IMG/VR virus record: IMGVR_UViG_3300025137_000114
Location: 1 to 36,377 of that record
Reading direction: 5' to 3' (one strand)
Length of the DNA: 36,377 nt
DNA from: a virus
Shown: in pieces, positions 1-6,746 of the stretch
Position numbering within the stretch: position 1 is the first letter of the stretch
How the letters are laid out: each line of letters starts with the position of its first letter
Notes under the pieces: generated by a model
The model's database searches: none
The model's input: the letters and a program-made list of their open reading frames with translations, nothing else
Told to the model about the DNA's origin: nothing
Translations under genes and position numbers: made by a program

Positions 1-264
1 GCTGATGCCCATTGGAAAGCGGTCTGGACAGAGACCGAAGCGTTACTCCAGCAGGTAGCCACGTTGGAGCTACGTGAGAGGCACCGCGCCATACACCATG
101 ATGCGGATATACGGTCACTGCAAAGCAAGCACAAATATCAGATGGAGCAGCTGCTCAAGTTGGTAGAGCTTGCACAGTACGGTTTGTCCGCAGGTAAGAA
201 GTATGTCGTGGACTACCAACTAGACTGCATGAGCGAAGACCTTAACAAAGCAATAATCAAATAG
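1..264 (+). CDS. Unknown protein, 5'-truncated by window edge
   Basis: Frame 1 is open from the first base to the TAA stop at 262-264, so this is the C-terminal 87 residues of a gene that begins outside the window. A TTG at 64 could act as a start, but no convincing ribosome binding site precedes it and the frame is open upstream. The visible part is charged and helical (about residues 22-60), with no motif I recognise. It is followed after 9 bases by the next gene in the same direction, so it is probably the tail of the same early operon. Function unknown. Confidence 0.6.
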   Translation, partial: ADAHWKAVWTETEALLQQVATLELRERHRAIHHDADIRSLQSKHKYQMEQLLKLVELAQYGLSAGKKYVVDYQLDCMSEDLNKAIIK

Positions 265-273
265 GGAGTAACA

Positions 274-477
274 ATGTCAGATACAAGAAAGCTAGTCATA
301 GGCGAGGAGCCATCAGGGTTCTGGACGCTACGAGAGAACGGAGAGCTTGCCGCCGCCAGCGAGTCCTACAATGAAGTATGTAAGGCCGTCAACACCTTCG
401 CACGTTTTTACGAAGAGCGTGGCATCACGTTCACAGTCGCAATCAAAGCCGAGGTAGCAATCAATGAGATTCAATAA
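274..477 (+). CDS. Small hypothetical early protein (67 aa)
   Basis: ATG at 274 follows a good ribosome binding site (AGGGAG, 265-270). The 67-residue product is soluble and mixed alpha/beta in look, with one aromatic-rich segment (about residues 42-48), no cysteines apart from one, and no signal peptide or membrane segment. It overlaps the next gene by 14 bases, which suggests translational coupling. Not recognised; its place among small early genes of a phage suggests an accessory or host-modulating role, but that is only positional. Confidence 0.6.
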   Translation: MSDTRKLVIGEEPSGFWTLRENGELAAASESYNEVCKAVNTFARFYEERGITFTVAIKAEVAINEIQ

Positions 478-667
478 ATTCGATGCCGCAATGACCGTAC
501 CGAGTGCCCCTGCCGAAACCTCTATGTACGCGTGGAGAAGGCAGCAACAACTTAGCAATACTGCGTGGCAGCATTGGAAGCAAGCTCGTGAAGATCTTAG
601 TGTGACCAACACTAAAACCCTGACCGATGACGACTACTACATAAACTTTGATGGAGAACAGAAATAA
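464..667 (+). CDS. Small hypothetical early protein (67 aa)
   Basis: ATG at 464 lies inside the end of the preceding gene and the stop TAA shares its last base with the ATG of the following gene (TAATG at 665-669). The product is hydrophilic, with a Gln/Trp-rich middle (about residues 24-43) and an acidic C-terminus. No family recognised. The end of its coding sequence contains the first TAGTGT-N5-ACACTA dyad (598-614), so the DNA here may serve two purposes. The tight coupling to both neighbours supports it being a real gene. Confidence 0.5.
   Translation: MRFNKFDAAMTVPSAPAETSMYAWRRQQQLSNTAWQHWKQAREDLSVTNTKTLTDDDYYINFDGEQK
597..615. promoter_or_regulatory. Dyad site 1, TAGTGT-N5-ACACTA
   Basis: Core 598-614 reads TAGTGT GACCA ACACTA; one more base pair on each side (T597, A615) extends the inverted repeat to 7+5+7. 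It is the first of five exact copies in the window. It lies 53 bases before the ATG of the HAD phosphatase gene, inside the end of the preceding small gene. Half-site centres are about 11 bp apart, as expected for a dimeric helix-turn-helix protein bound to one DNA face. An RNA hairpin with a 5-nt loop is the alternative. Confidence 0.7.
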
Positions 668-1254
668 TGGAAATGCAAACCGACCCAAACATCATGGGTA
701 ACTTAAACACACACCAGCTAGAGAACATACCGACGGTCATCTTTGACATCGACGGCACACTGGCTGACATCGAACACCGCAGACACTTTGTAGAGGGTAA
801 GAAGAAAGACTTCGATGCCTTTAACGCAGCGATGGTCAATGACACACCCAACACGCCGATAGTAGATCTACTACACATGTACCTAAGCCGTTTCGAGCCG
901 ACCCAAGTCATTTTCTGCACTGGGCGTATGGAGCAGTACCGTGAGGTTACACGTAACTTCTTACTGGATGCTTGCGAGGTAGAAGAATTTTTGAGTCTGG
1001 TAATGGACTACCACCGTCACGAACCCAAGTACCGCCGCATGGTGGAGCACGATCTCGACACATACTTACTTATGCGTCCCGACGAACGTAGGCATGACCC
1101 TGACTACCAGATCAAGCAGGAGATGCTCGATTATATACTCAAGACGGTGGACAAGAAGAATATCTTGTGCGCAGTCGATGACCGGAAACGTGTCGTTGAT
1201 ATGTGGAGAGCGAATGGAATTACCTGCTTGCAGGTAGCTGAAGGTAACTTTTAA
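667..1254 (+). CDS. HAD-family phosphatase, PseT/Pnkp 3'-phosphatase-like
   Basis: The 195-residue protein has the HAD signature: nucleophile motif FDIDGT (D27, D29), a CTGR motif II in the middle, and a C-terminal VDDRKRVVDMW motif with the metal-binding Asp pair. The C-terminus, with WRANGITCLQV, closely follows the pattern of the 3'-phosphatase domain of T4 polynucleotide kinase. That enzyme removes 3'-phosphates so nicked nucleic acid can be religated. The kinase domain with its P-loop is missing, so only end-cleaning is expected. The ATG overlaps the previous stop; ATGs at 673 and 694 are possible alternatives, and residues 1-22 precede the conserved core. Expected to be cytoplasmic. Family assignment is strong; the exact substrate is inferred. 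Confidence 0.85.
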   Translation: MEMQTDPNIMGNLNTHQLENIPTVIFDIDGTLADIEHRRHFVEGKKKDFDAFNAAMVNDTPNTPIVDLLHMYLSRFEPTQVIFCTGRMEQYREVTRNFLLDACEVEEFLSLVMDYHRHEPKYRRMVEHDLDTYLLMRPDERRHDPDYQIKQEMLDYILKTVDKKNILCAVDDRKRVVDMWRANGITCLQVAEGNF

Positions 1255-1264
1255 GGAGAACGTA

Positions 1265-2479
1265 ATGGAATTTAAAGATCTTATAACTGAGGAGCCAGCA
1301 ATGGACAAAGAGATAGAAATGCAACGCATCAATGAAGAAGTTAGTACGTCCGTACAGGAAGACGCAACCGCAGGTGTGCAGAACACAGCAGTAGGTGACG
1401 CACACTTGCAAGTGGAAATACCTACGACCATGTTTCACACACCAGTAGTTACGAACCACACCCAAGTCTTTCAAGATGTTAAAGATATTAGTGTAGACAA
1501 CACTAAAGAGCAGGCGAAGACAACACCACAGACTACAACAATGCCGGTGTCGGAGCTAAATCATATTAGCGAATCCACTATGTCTGCCCCCAAGCTGCAA
1601 GGCGCAGCTGCACTGATAAAGTTTCATTGTAGTTTGTGGAACAACCAACGCAGGGACAACAAGGCAGCGCGTCAGGTCAAAGATGTTAACGGGCTTAAGA
1701 ACGCTGGCGTGGAGGTGAGTAAGAAGCTACTACCCAATTGCAGATCACTCCAAAATATATACAAGCTGGGAGGGCAAGGACGCACCGCGCATTACAAGGA
1801 CAGCTACCCTTGGTCGAAAGATGGCGGCAGGGTGATACCCAATGAAGATGTTATTGAGTACATCAAAAAGTTCTCTGGTATCAAAAACGAGTTCGACAAA
1901 GAAGTCATTCAATTCATTGAACATGACTACGATAACGCAGTGATCGACGAACAGGCTCGGTTGCAGGGGGACAACGATACGTTGTTTAACAGGAGCGACT
2001 ACCCCGACAAAGAAGAACTACGCAAGTTGTTTAGCTTAAGCATCGAAGTAGAGCAGTTGCACTCTGACTGGCGCACCGACATCGAAGATGAAGGGCACGA
2101 GGTGGTGAGTGACTTTTACAGAGACCAACACAAGGAGCGCATGAAGAAGTTCACCGATGAGGTCTTAAAAGATACCGTCACGCACATTACGAAGCTGGCA
2201 GAAAGTCTGGACTATCGTGGAGAGAGCACTACCACAAACCCAGATTACAAGTCGTGGCAAGCGTCTGCGTTTGAACATGTTGAACGCATGATTACGGTAC
2301 TAGACCGATTCAACTTAGATGGTAACAGCGAGATGCAAGTCGCGCGTAACAAATTGCACGCTCAGATTTCGGGGCGTGGAATCACAGCAGGGATGCTCAA
2401 GAGCAGCGAGAGCTTGAGAGTAGAAACTAAGCAAACCATTGACGAGGTGCTTGCCGCACTACCGTCACTAAACCAATAA
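1265..2479 (+). CDS. DUF3150-like protein preceding AAA ATPase
   Basis: ATG at 1265 has a strong ribosome binding site (AAGGAGAAC). Residues 1-110 are low-complexity, rich in Thr, Glu and Val, and probably disordered. From about 110 onward the protein resembles, as I recall the family, DUF3150: a conserved SLWNNQRRD-like segment, an aromatic YPWSKDGGRVIP segment, then long helices (FDKEVIQFIEHDYD, a DYP element, and helices to the end). DUF3150 proteins are often found next to MoxR-type ATPase and VWA genes, which is exactly the context here, so it is likely a partner or substrate adaptor of that pair. A TAGTGT dyad (1489-1505) lies inside the disordered-region codons; an in-frame ATG at 1541 could give a shorter product. 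Biochemical function unknown. Confidence 0.7.
   Translation: MEFKDLITEEPAMDKEIEMQRINEEVSTSVQEDATAGVQNTAVGDAHLQVEIPTTMFHTPVVTNHTQVFQDVKDISVDNTKEQAKTTPQTTTMPVSELNHISESTMSAPKLQGAAALIKFHCSLWNNQRRDNKAARQVKDVNGLKNAGVEVSKKLLPNCRSLQNIYKLGGQGRTAHYKDSYPWSKDGGRVIPNEDVIEYIKKFSGIKNEFDKEVIQFIEHDYDNAVIDEQARLQGDNDTLFNRSDYPDKEELRKLFSLSIEVEQLHSDWRTDIEDEGHEVVSDFYRDQHKERMKKFTDEVLKDTVTHITKLAESLDYRGESTTTNPDYKSWQASAFEHVERMITVLDRFNLDGNSEMQVARNKLHAQISGRGITAGMLKSSESLRVETKQTIDEVLAALPSLNQ
1488..1506. promoter_or_regulatory. Dyad site 2, TAGTGT-N5-ACACTA
   Basis: Core 1489-1505 reads TAGTGT AGACA ACACTA, with an added T/A pair outside (1488, 1506). It lies within the coding sequence of the DUF3150-like gene, in the part encoding its low-complexity N-terminus, 36 bases before an in-frame ATG at 1541. 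The spacer keeps the CA before the right half-site seen in sites 1 and 4. Confidence 0.65.
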
Positions 2480-2499
2480 AATAAAGTTAGGAGAACCAC

Positions 2500-3597
2500 A
2501 TGAACGCAGAACAAATGTACGCAGTAAACTTTGAAGAGCTAGCAGATACGATAGCTGACATCGGGCCGAAGATCACAGTGTTAGCTGAAGGTGATATGGG
2601 CATCGGTAAGACCACAGTTCTTAAGATGTTGGCGAAGAAGCTGGGTGGTGAGTACACCCCATGCTACTTCGATTGCACGACCAAGGACTTGGGTGACGTT
2701 ACGATACCCAACATTGCCAAGCTGGACGATGGCACTGGGTTTGTTAGGTACTTAACAAACGAGGAATTGGGTGCGCACTTGAATAAGCCCATCATTCTGA
2801 TGATCGACGAGTACGGTAAAGCCAACAGAGCAGTCAAGAACGCGCTACTGCGACCAATGCTTGAGCGAAAGATCGGAAGCTACACTATGCACCCAAAGTC
2901 AATCGTGTTCGCAACCACCAACAAAGGTGCTGAGAACGTGGGTGACTCCTTGGAAGCTCACCAACGCAACCGTATCGCAGTGATGCGGGTACGCAAGCCA
3001 ACAGCAGAAGAATGGATCGTTAACTTCGCATTACCTAATGCACTGCACACTGCGGTGGTGGGTTTCGTTAACGAGTTCCAACAGGTACTGCAATCGTACG
3101 AAGATGTTAAGAATCCAGCAGATAACCAATACATCTTCCACCCACAACAGGAACGAGCGGCCTTCATTACGCCGAGGTCACTTGAAGCCGCGTCAATAAT
3201 ATTGCAGGACGGTATCAACATGAGTGACAACGCGAAGTACAGCGCATTGATCGGTGCCATTGGTCGGGCCGGTGCGTTGGACTTGATGGCGTTTGTTCAG
3301 CTGGCTAATGAACTACCGAGGCTAGATGACATCCGCAACTCCCCCGAGACCGCGATAGTGCCACAGGGTTCAAGTGCGTGCGTCATGACAGTTTCTAAGA
3401 TCATAGGCTCTATGGACAAACAGCTGGTCGGCCCCGCAATGACTTACTTGCCACGGCTACGCACTGAGGCTCAAGCCATGTTCATACAAACAGTGATCAA
3501 GCAGGACTACGCATTCAAGCGAGAGATAACTACTCACGCGTCATTTGGCAAGTGGGCTAGAGACAATCAATTCTTATTCACAGCAGACAAGATCTAA
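2500..3597 (+). CDS. MoxR/CobS-like AAA+ ATPase
   Basis: The 365-residue protein has Walker A GDMGIGKT (31-38), Walker B IILMIDEYGKA (98-108), a sensor-1 FATTN (138-141) and arginines R156 and R158 in the region where the arginine finger is expected. The ATP-binding core is near the N-terminus, as in the MoxR and CobS group. These ATPases form rings that use ATP to remodel partner proteins or insert metal, commonly with a VWA-domain protein. Here the next gene is a VWA protein and the previous one is DUF3150-like, supporting a three-part machine. Ribosome binding site TAGGAGAACC at 2487-2496. There is no cobalamin synthesis gene nearby, so a true cobaltochelatase role is unlikely. Confidence 0.85.
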   Translation: MNAEQMYAVNFEELADTIADIGPKITVLAEGDMGIGKTTVLKMLAKKLGGEYTPCYFDCTTKDLGDVTIPNIAKLDDGTGFVRYLTNEELGAHLNKPIILMIDEYGKANRAVKNALLRPMLERKIGSYTMHPKSIVFATTNKGAENVGDSLEAHQRNRIAVMRVRKPTAEEWIVNFALPNALHTAVVGFVNEFQQVLQSYEDVKNPADNQYIFHPQQERAAFITPRSLEAASIILQDGINMSDNAKYSALIGAIGRAGALDLMAFVQLANELPRLDDIRNSPETAIVPQGSSACVMTVSKIIGSMDKQLVGPAMTYLPRLRTEAQAMFIQTVIKQDYAFKREITTHASFGKWARDNQFLFTADKI

Positions 3598-3607
3598 GGA
3601 GATAGAT

Positions 3608-4984
3608 ATGAATATGTTAGGAGAAATTACCGAGGAACAGCGACTACAAAAAGGTGTGGTAGCTGTGTTCGGAGACAAAAGATACAGGGCATCCGGTGGG
3701 GTGCTGTTAATTGGTGAACGTAGTGTAAGCGACACTATGACCACAGCTTGCACTAATGGCAGGGACGAGTGGTACTCACGAGAGATGATTAAGAACTTAA
3801 CCGACGCGCAGCTGCGTTACATAATCATCCACGAACTAAAGCACAAGATGTACAAGCACCTAGTTATATGGGAGCCGCTTATGCATCAGGACGCGCAGTT
3901 GGCTAACCGCGCTATGGACTACGTTATTAACTTAGAGATCAACGAAGAGTGTAGTCACGACGGCTTTGCTGTTATGCCAGACGGGGACTACACAGGCTGG
4001 GTTGACGACAGGTTCGCAGGCATGACGACCCTACAGGTCTTTAACATCTTAGCGGGAGAGGGAGGTAACACCGACACACCCGGCACCGGGAACCCCCTAG
4101 ACAACGACAAGCCTAGTGAAGATCCTAGTGAGGGTGAAGATGAAGGTGAGGGCGAGGGCGAGGGCGACGGCGAAGGTGAGGGCGACGGCGAAGGTGAAGG
4201 TATGGGAACTCCTAGGAAGGGCAAAGGTGAGAGCGAAAGTGGAGGTATGGGAACTCCCAATGGGTTTGATGAACACGACTGGGAAGGGGCTAGTGAACTA
4301 ACCGACCAAGAAATTAAAGAACTTGAGAGGGAAGTTGACCAAGCCTTACGGCAGGGTGTGCTTGCAGCGGGTAAGGACAAGACTGGTGGTGGCTCATTGG
4401 ACTTGAACGAGTTACTCAATCCGCAGATTGATTGGACTGAGCCGCTTAGACAGTTCTGGCAGAAAGCCTGTTCGGGTAACGACTACTCAACATTCAACAG
4501 ACCTAATCGTAGGTACATGCACACCGACGTGTATATGCCCAGCGGTGTAAGCGAGACAGTAGAAGAGATGCTGATAGCGTGCGACACGTCAGGCTCCTGC
4601 ATGAATAAAGCGCAGCTGACTAGGTTTCTTTCCGAGATAGCTGGAATCTGCAAGGTAGCCAAGCCTGATCGGTTGCGGGTTATCTACTGGGGTACGCAAG
4701 TGGTTCACGAAGAACTTTACGAGCGTGACGATATAGAGAACGTCGCTAAGTCTACTAAGCCTGTGTCTGGCGGAGGCACAGAGATCGAGTGTGTACCAGC
4801 ATACTGTAAAGATAAGGGTATAACCCCCGATGCAGTTATTGTCTTGACCGATGGGGAATTCTGGGGAGGTTGGGGAGACTGGGCTTTCGCTAATAACAAA
4901 GTCCTTTGGTGTATCCAAGACAACCCCAGAGCGATGCCTCCGGTTGGTACCGTGGTACACATAAAATCAGAACACTTAGTGTAG
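3608..4984 (+). CDS. Metallopeptidase-like plus VWA domain protein (DUF2201/CobT-like)
   Basis: The start is the ATG at 3608, 6 bases after AAGGAGATAG; the frame is open further upstream but that part overlaps the ATPase gene. The product is 458 residues. N-terminal domain: HELKH (75-79, zinc HExxH form) with a downstream H84 and an AMDYVINLEIN helix, the pattern of the DUF2201 putative metallopeptidase domain. Middle: a flexible Glu/Gly/Asp linker (about 169-199) coded by a short tandem repeat. C-terminal domain: VWA-like with MIDAS residues DTSGS (326-330) and a later LTDGEF (413-418). The ATPase directly upstream is the expected partner. Whether the HExxH site cuts protein is untested. The stop TAG lies within dyad site 4; dyad site 3 lies near the start. 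Confidence 0.85.
   Translation: MNMLGEITEEQRLQKGVVAVFGDKRYRASGGVLLIGERSVSDTMTTACTNGRDEWYSREMIKNLTDAQLRYIIIHELKHKMYKHLVIWEPLMHQDAQLANRAMDYVINLEINEECSHDGFAVMPDGDYTGWVDDRFAGMTTLQVFNILAGEGGNTDTPGTGNPLDNDKPSEDPSEGEDEGEGEGEGDGEGEGDGEGEGMGTPRKGKGESESGGMGTPNGFDEHDWEGASELTDQEIKELEREVDQALRQGVLAAGKDKTGGGSLDLNELLNPQIDWTEPLRQFWQKACSGNDYSTFNRPNRRYMHTDVYMPSGVSETVEEMLIACDTSGSCMNKAQLTRFLSEIAGICKVAKPDRLRVIYWGTQVVHEELYERDDIENVAKSTKPVSGGGTEIECVPAYCKDKGITPDAVIVLTDGEFWGGWGDWAFANNKVLWCIQDNPRAMPPVGTVVHIKSEHLV
3721..3737. promoter_or_regulatory. Dyad site 3, TAGTGT-N5-ACACTA
   Basis: Core reads TAGTGT AAGCG ACACTA. It is inside the VWA gene, 113 bases after its start codon. The flanks do not extend the dyad on both sides, unlike sites 1, 2 and 4. 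It encodes part of a segment just before the metallopeptidase-like motif, so coding constraint alone could explain a single copy but not its match to the other four. Confidence 0.65.
4130..4204 (+). repeat. Short tandem repeat coding a Gly/Glu linker
   Basis: Imperfect 6-base units (GGTGAG, GGCGAG, GGCGAC, GGCGAA variants) run through this stretch and encode alternating Gly-Glu with some Asp. The repeat separates the metallopeptidase-like and VWA domains of the host gene. Repeats of this kind change length by slippage, so linker length is likely to vary between relatives. A second short motif, GGTATGGGAACTCC, occurs twice (4198-4211 and 4243-4256), each coding for Gly-Met-Gly-Thr-Pro. Confidence 0.75.
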
Positions 4985-4994
4985 CCAACACTAA
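4976..4994. promoter_or_regulatory. Dyad site 4, TAGTGT-N5-ACACTA
   Basis: Core 4977-4993 reads TAGTGT AGCCA ACACTA, extended by one pair outside. It spans the stop codon of the VWA gene (TAG at 4982-4984) and lies 43 bases before the ATG at 5037 of the next gene. An AT-rich stretch (4993-5010) follows it directly, where a promoter -10 region could sit. This is one of three sites placed just ahead of a gene start. Confidence 0.7.
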
Positions 4995-5036
4995 AATTAA
5001 TAAATCAATGCCGCGCAAGCGGCTAAGAAAACTAGG

Positions 5037-5942
5037 ATGACAATTATGAAAGTACGTGAATTACGAAGAGTTAAAGAAGTAAAACGATCCGCTAACAGAA
5101 GATACGGAGAGCGAGCCGCAGAAGCAGCACCAGTTGGTACTCAGGCGGGGGATCTCCAACGCTTTATAGACGATGCCACACCGTTCTCGTGGGTTTACGC
5201 AAGCAACCCTAATGACTACGGGACTCGCGGTATTGACCTACATATATGTATGCCCAACGAAGTGTATACACGCGGGAAGGTAGGTTGGGGTAATTACTTT
5301 GACGACTGGAGTTCAGATGACCCCTACCGCTTTATGGTCAGGAGCAAGGACATAACGAACCGTAGGTACAACAGCAGCAGTCCTCAGTATCATATGAAGA
5401 TGTCCAAAAATATAACGGGGTGTAAGAAAGCAATACTAGAGTCACTGTCCCCGATAACCGTGGGTGACTTAGCCAAGGGTTTCAAGCACGACGTACAAAT
5501 ACATGTACATCATATTGTGAATGATGCTGATTCGAGTATTCGGGATGCCGTAAATGGGTTTTTGGAGCGGGGCTACTATGAAATTAAAAGATCTCCAAAG
5601 TTTGCGGAGGAACTAAAGCATATGTTTAAGTCTCCAACGTACACTTTCCTACACCCAGAAATTAAGACCGCGTTAGGTGTGTGGATAGACACCATCAAGA
5701 AGCACGCAGAGGTTCGCACCAACTACCCAGAAACTTGGGTGTTCTTTGAGGGTGGACAATTTAAATGTCTTAACGAATCAACAATCCACCCCGAGGGGAA
5801 CTTACGTAAGACTTTTACATCGCATGAAGAACTACCGCAGGAGATACACGAGAAGTTGGCTACACTGAATGTGTTCGGTACTGGACACTTCGCGGAAGAG
5901 ATTGGTGTGAAGCTCACAGAGGAGTTGTTTTGTGTCTATTAA
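5037..5942 (+). CDS. Unknown 301-aa protein downstream of the AAA/VWA cassette
   Basis: Two in-frame ATGs are possible, 5037 and 5046; the AGGA at 5034-5037 favours 5046. The N-terminus is strongly basic (about residues 5-30, many Lys and Arg). The rest is soluble, with an aromatic-rich region (50-110) and a histidine cluster IHVHH (about 150-154). No catalytic signature is clear to me. It follows dyad site 4 by 43 bases and overlaps the next gene by 11 bases, so the two are probably translated together. Its position suggests a link to the AAA/VWA cassette, as substrate or effector, but that is inference from context only. Confidence 0.65.
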   Translation: MTIMKVRELRRVKEVKRSANRRYGERAAEAAPVGTQAGDLQRFIDDATPFSWVYASNPNDYGTRGIDLHICMPNEVYTRGKVGWGNYFDDWSSDDPYRFMVRSKDITNRRYNSSSPQYHMKMSKNITGCKKAILESLSPITVGDLAKGFKHDVQIHVHHIVNDADSSIRDAVNGFLERGYYEIKRSPKFAEELKHMFKSPTYTFLHPEIKTALGVWIDTIKKHAEVRTNYPETWVFFEGGQFKCLNESTIHPEGNLRKTFTSHEELPQEIHEKLATLNVFGTGHFAEEIGVKLTEELFCVY

Positions 5943-6291
5943 AATACGTAAGGGGCGTTCATCCCAGCAGGTGAGGGAGGATGCGCCTATAGAAGTTGGT
6001 AAACATGTTAAAAGCGAGAAGGTACCTTTTAAACATACAAGCTACTTTGTAACTATCAACAAGGGCATGGGAGAACTACAAATCGCTTGTGTTGGTATGG
6101 GATGTGTTGACAGTGCAGTAGAAGGCACGTATGCTTCGTTTGAAGAGTTACCCAAATGGCTGGCAGATAAGGTTTTTATCTTACAAGCGGCTTGCTGGGG
6201 TAGTAATCAATCGTTTGCTGGTAAAGTGGACGGGGTGGGACTTAAGCTCCAGACCAATAACGGGTTTGAGGTTTACCACATAGAAGGTTGA
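5932..6291 (+). CDS. Unknown 119-aa protein, GTG start
   Basis: GTG at 5932 lies within the end of the preceding gene, with GAGGAG (5919-5924) as ribosome binding site. The basic N-terminus (about residues 1-35) is followed by a compact domain with three cysteines (about 53, 58 and 87) and Gly-rich turns. No family recognised. It is the last gene before a terminator-like hairpin at 6307-6336, so it probably ends the first early transcription unit. Confidence 0.6.
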   Translation: MSIKIRKGRSSQQVREDAPIEVGKHVKSEKVPFKHTSYFVTINKGMGELQIACVGMGCVDSAVEGTYASFEELPKWLADKVFILQAACWGSNQSFAGKVDGVGLKLQTNNGFEVYHIEG

Positions 6292-6306
6292 TGAGTAGGT
6301 AGCAAG

Positions 6307-6336
6307 GACGGGGGAGCGGTGGCCTCCGTCTGTTTT
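6307..6336 (+). terminator. Probable intrinsic terminator after first early unit
   Basis: GACGGGGG (6307-6314) pairs with CCTCCGTC (6323-6330), 8 bp with one G-U, around an 8-nt loop, followed by TGTTTT (6331-6336). It sits 15 bases after the stop of the 119-aa gene. The U-tract is interrupted by one G, so strength is uncertain. A GGTGGC in the loop could instead pair, with a bulge, with GCC..ACC just downstream, which would compete with it. Confidence 0.5.
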
Positions 6337-6367
6337 CGCCCCACCAGAACTCGGGGTTTAAATAACG

Positions 6368-6434
6368 GTTACGATGAAGCACTCACCTACGCTTTGGGAT
6401 GTGTACCCCAAAGTTTCATGGGGTCAATCGTAAC
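6368..6434 (+). other. Nested hairpin leader structure
   Basis: GTTACGAT (6368-6375) can pair with ATCGTAAC (6427-6434), enclosing a second perfect stem CTTTGGG (6392-6398) with CCCAAAG (6407-6413) and an 8-nt loop. A short GAA/TTC pairing can extend between them. The gap 6292-6512 has no convincing gene: an open frame from 6399 lacks a ribosome binding site, and the real start is 6513. The structure lies between the terminator-like hairpin and dyad site 5, in the leader of the next unit. Function unknown. Confidence 0.45.
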
Positions 6435-6459
6435 AACCACCGCATCCAGATTTTACGCG

Positions 6460-6484
6460 AATCTAGTGTAGGCTACACTAGATT
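6460..6484. promoter_or_regulatory. Dyad site 5, the longest copy (12+1+12)
   Basis: The 17-bp core TAGTGT AGGCT ACACTA (6464-6480) is embedded in a longer perfect inverted repeat, 12 bp on each side of a single central G (6472). It lies 28 bases before the ATG at 6513, in a non-coding leader, so coding constraint cannot explain it. This is the best candidate for the highest-affinity operator of the set. Confidence 0.75.
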
Positions 6485-6512
6485 TGATGCCAGTGAATTT
6501 TTAGGGGTACGT

Positions 6513-6746
6513 ATGGCGAAGATAACGTTAGAGATGGAAATTGATGACGATACGATGCAGGAGATGATGGACAGCATTAAGTCTATATCTACTCTGACTC
6601 GGGCTACTGATGACCTATGCCAAGACTTTGCGTACTTGGGTAAGGCTATCGAAACAAACCAGCGCGAGATTAAGAAGTTAACAGTAAGCGTTACCAAACT
6701 TTTAAAGGAGACAAAGGATGGCAAGAACACCGGAAGCGAAGGTTAA
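6513..6746 (+). CDS. Small coiled-coil protein (77 aa)
   Basis: The start is the ATG at 6513, preceded by TTAGGGGT; the longer frame from 6399 runs through the structured leader and dyad and is not favoured. The product is acidic at its N-terminus (MEIDDDT) and then largely helical with heptad-like spacing (about residues 15-68), suggesting a coiled coil. It overlaps the VRR-NUC gene by 29 bases. No function recognised; it may be a small partner of the nuclease. Confidence 0.6.
   Translation: MAKITLEMEIDDDTMQEMMDSIKSISTLTRATDDLCQDFAYLGKAIETNQREIKKLTVSVTKLLKETKDGKNTGSEG

Noticed and set aside
3988-4419. Minus-strand open frame of 143 codons opposite the VWA linker, rich in Ser-Pro
   Set aside because: It is the reverse reading of the Gly/Glu repeat and lacks a ribosome binding site; the plus-strand gene has clear domains.
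2500-4984. True cobaltochelatase CobS/CobT
   Set aside because: Only the general ATPase and VWA features match; the HExxH domain fits DUF2201 better and no cobalamin genes are nearby.
6399-6512. Longer N-terminus for the 77-aa protein starting at 6399
   Set aside because: The extension crosses the nested hairpin and the long palindrome and has no ribosome binding site; ATG 6513 follows AGGGG.
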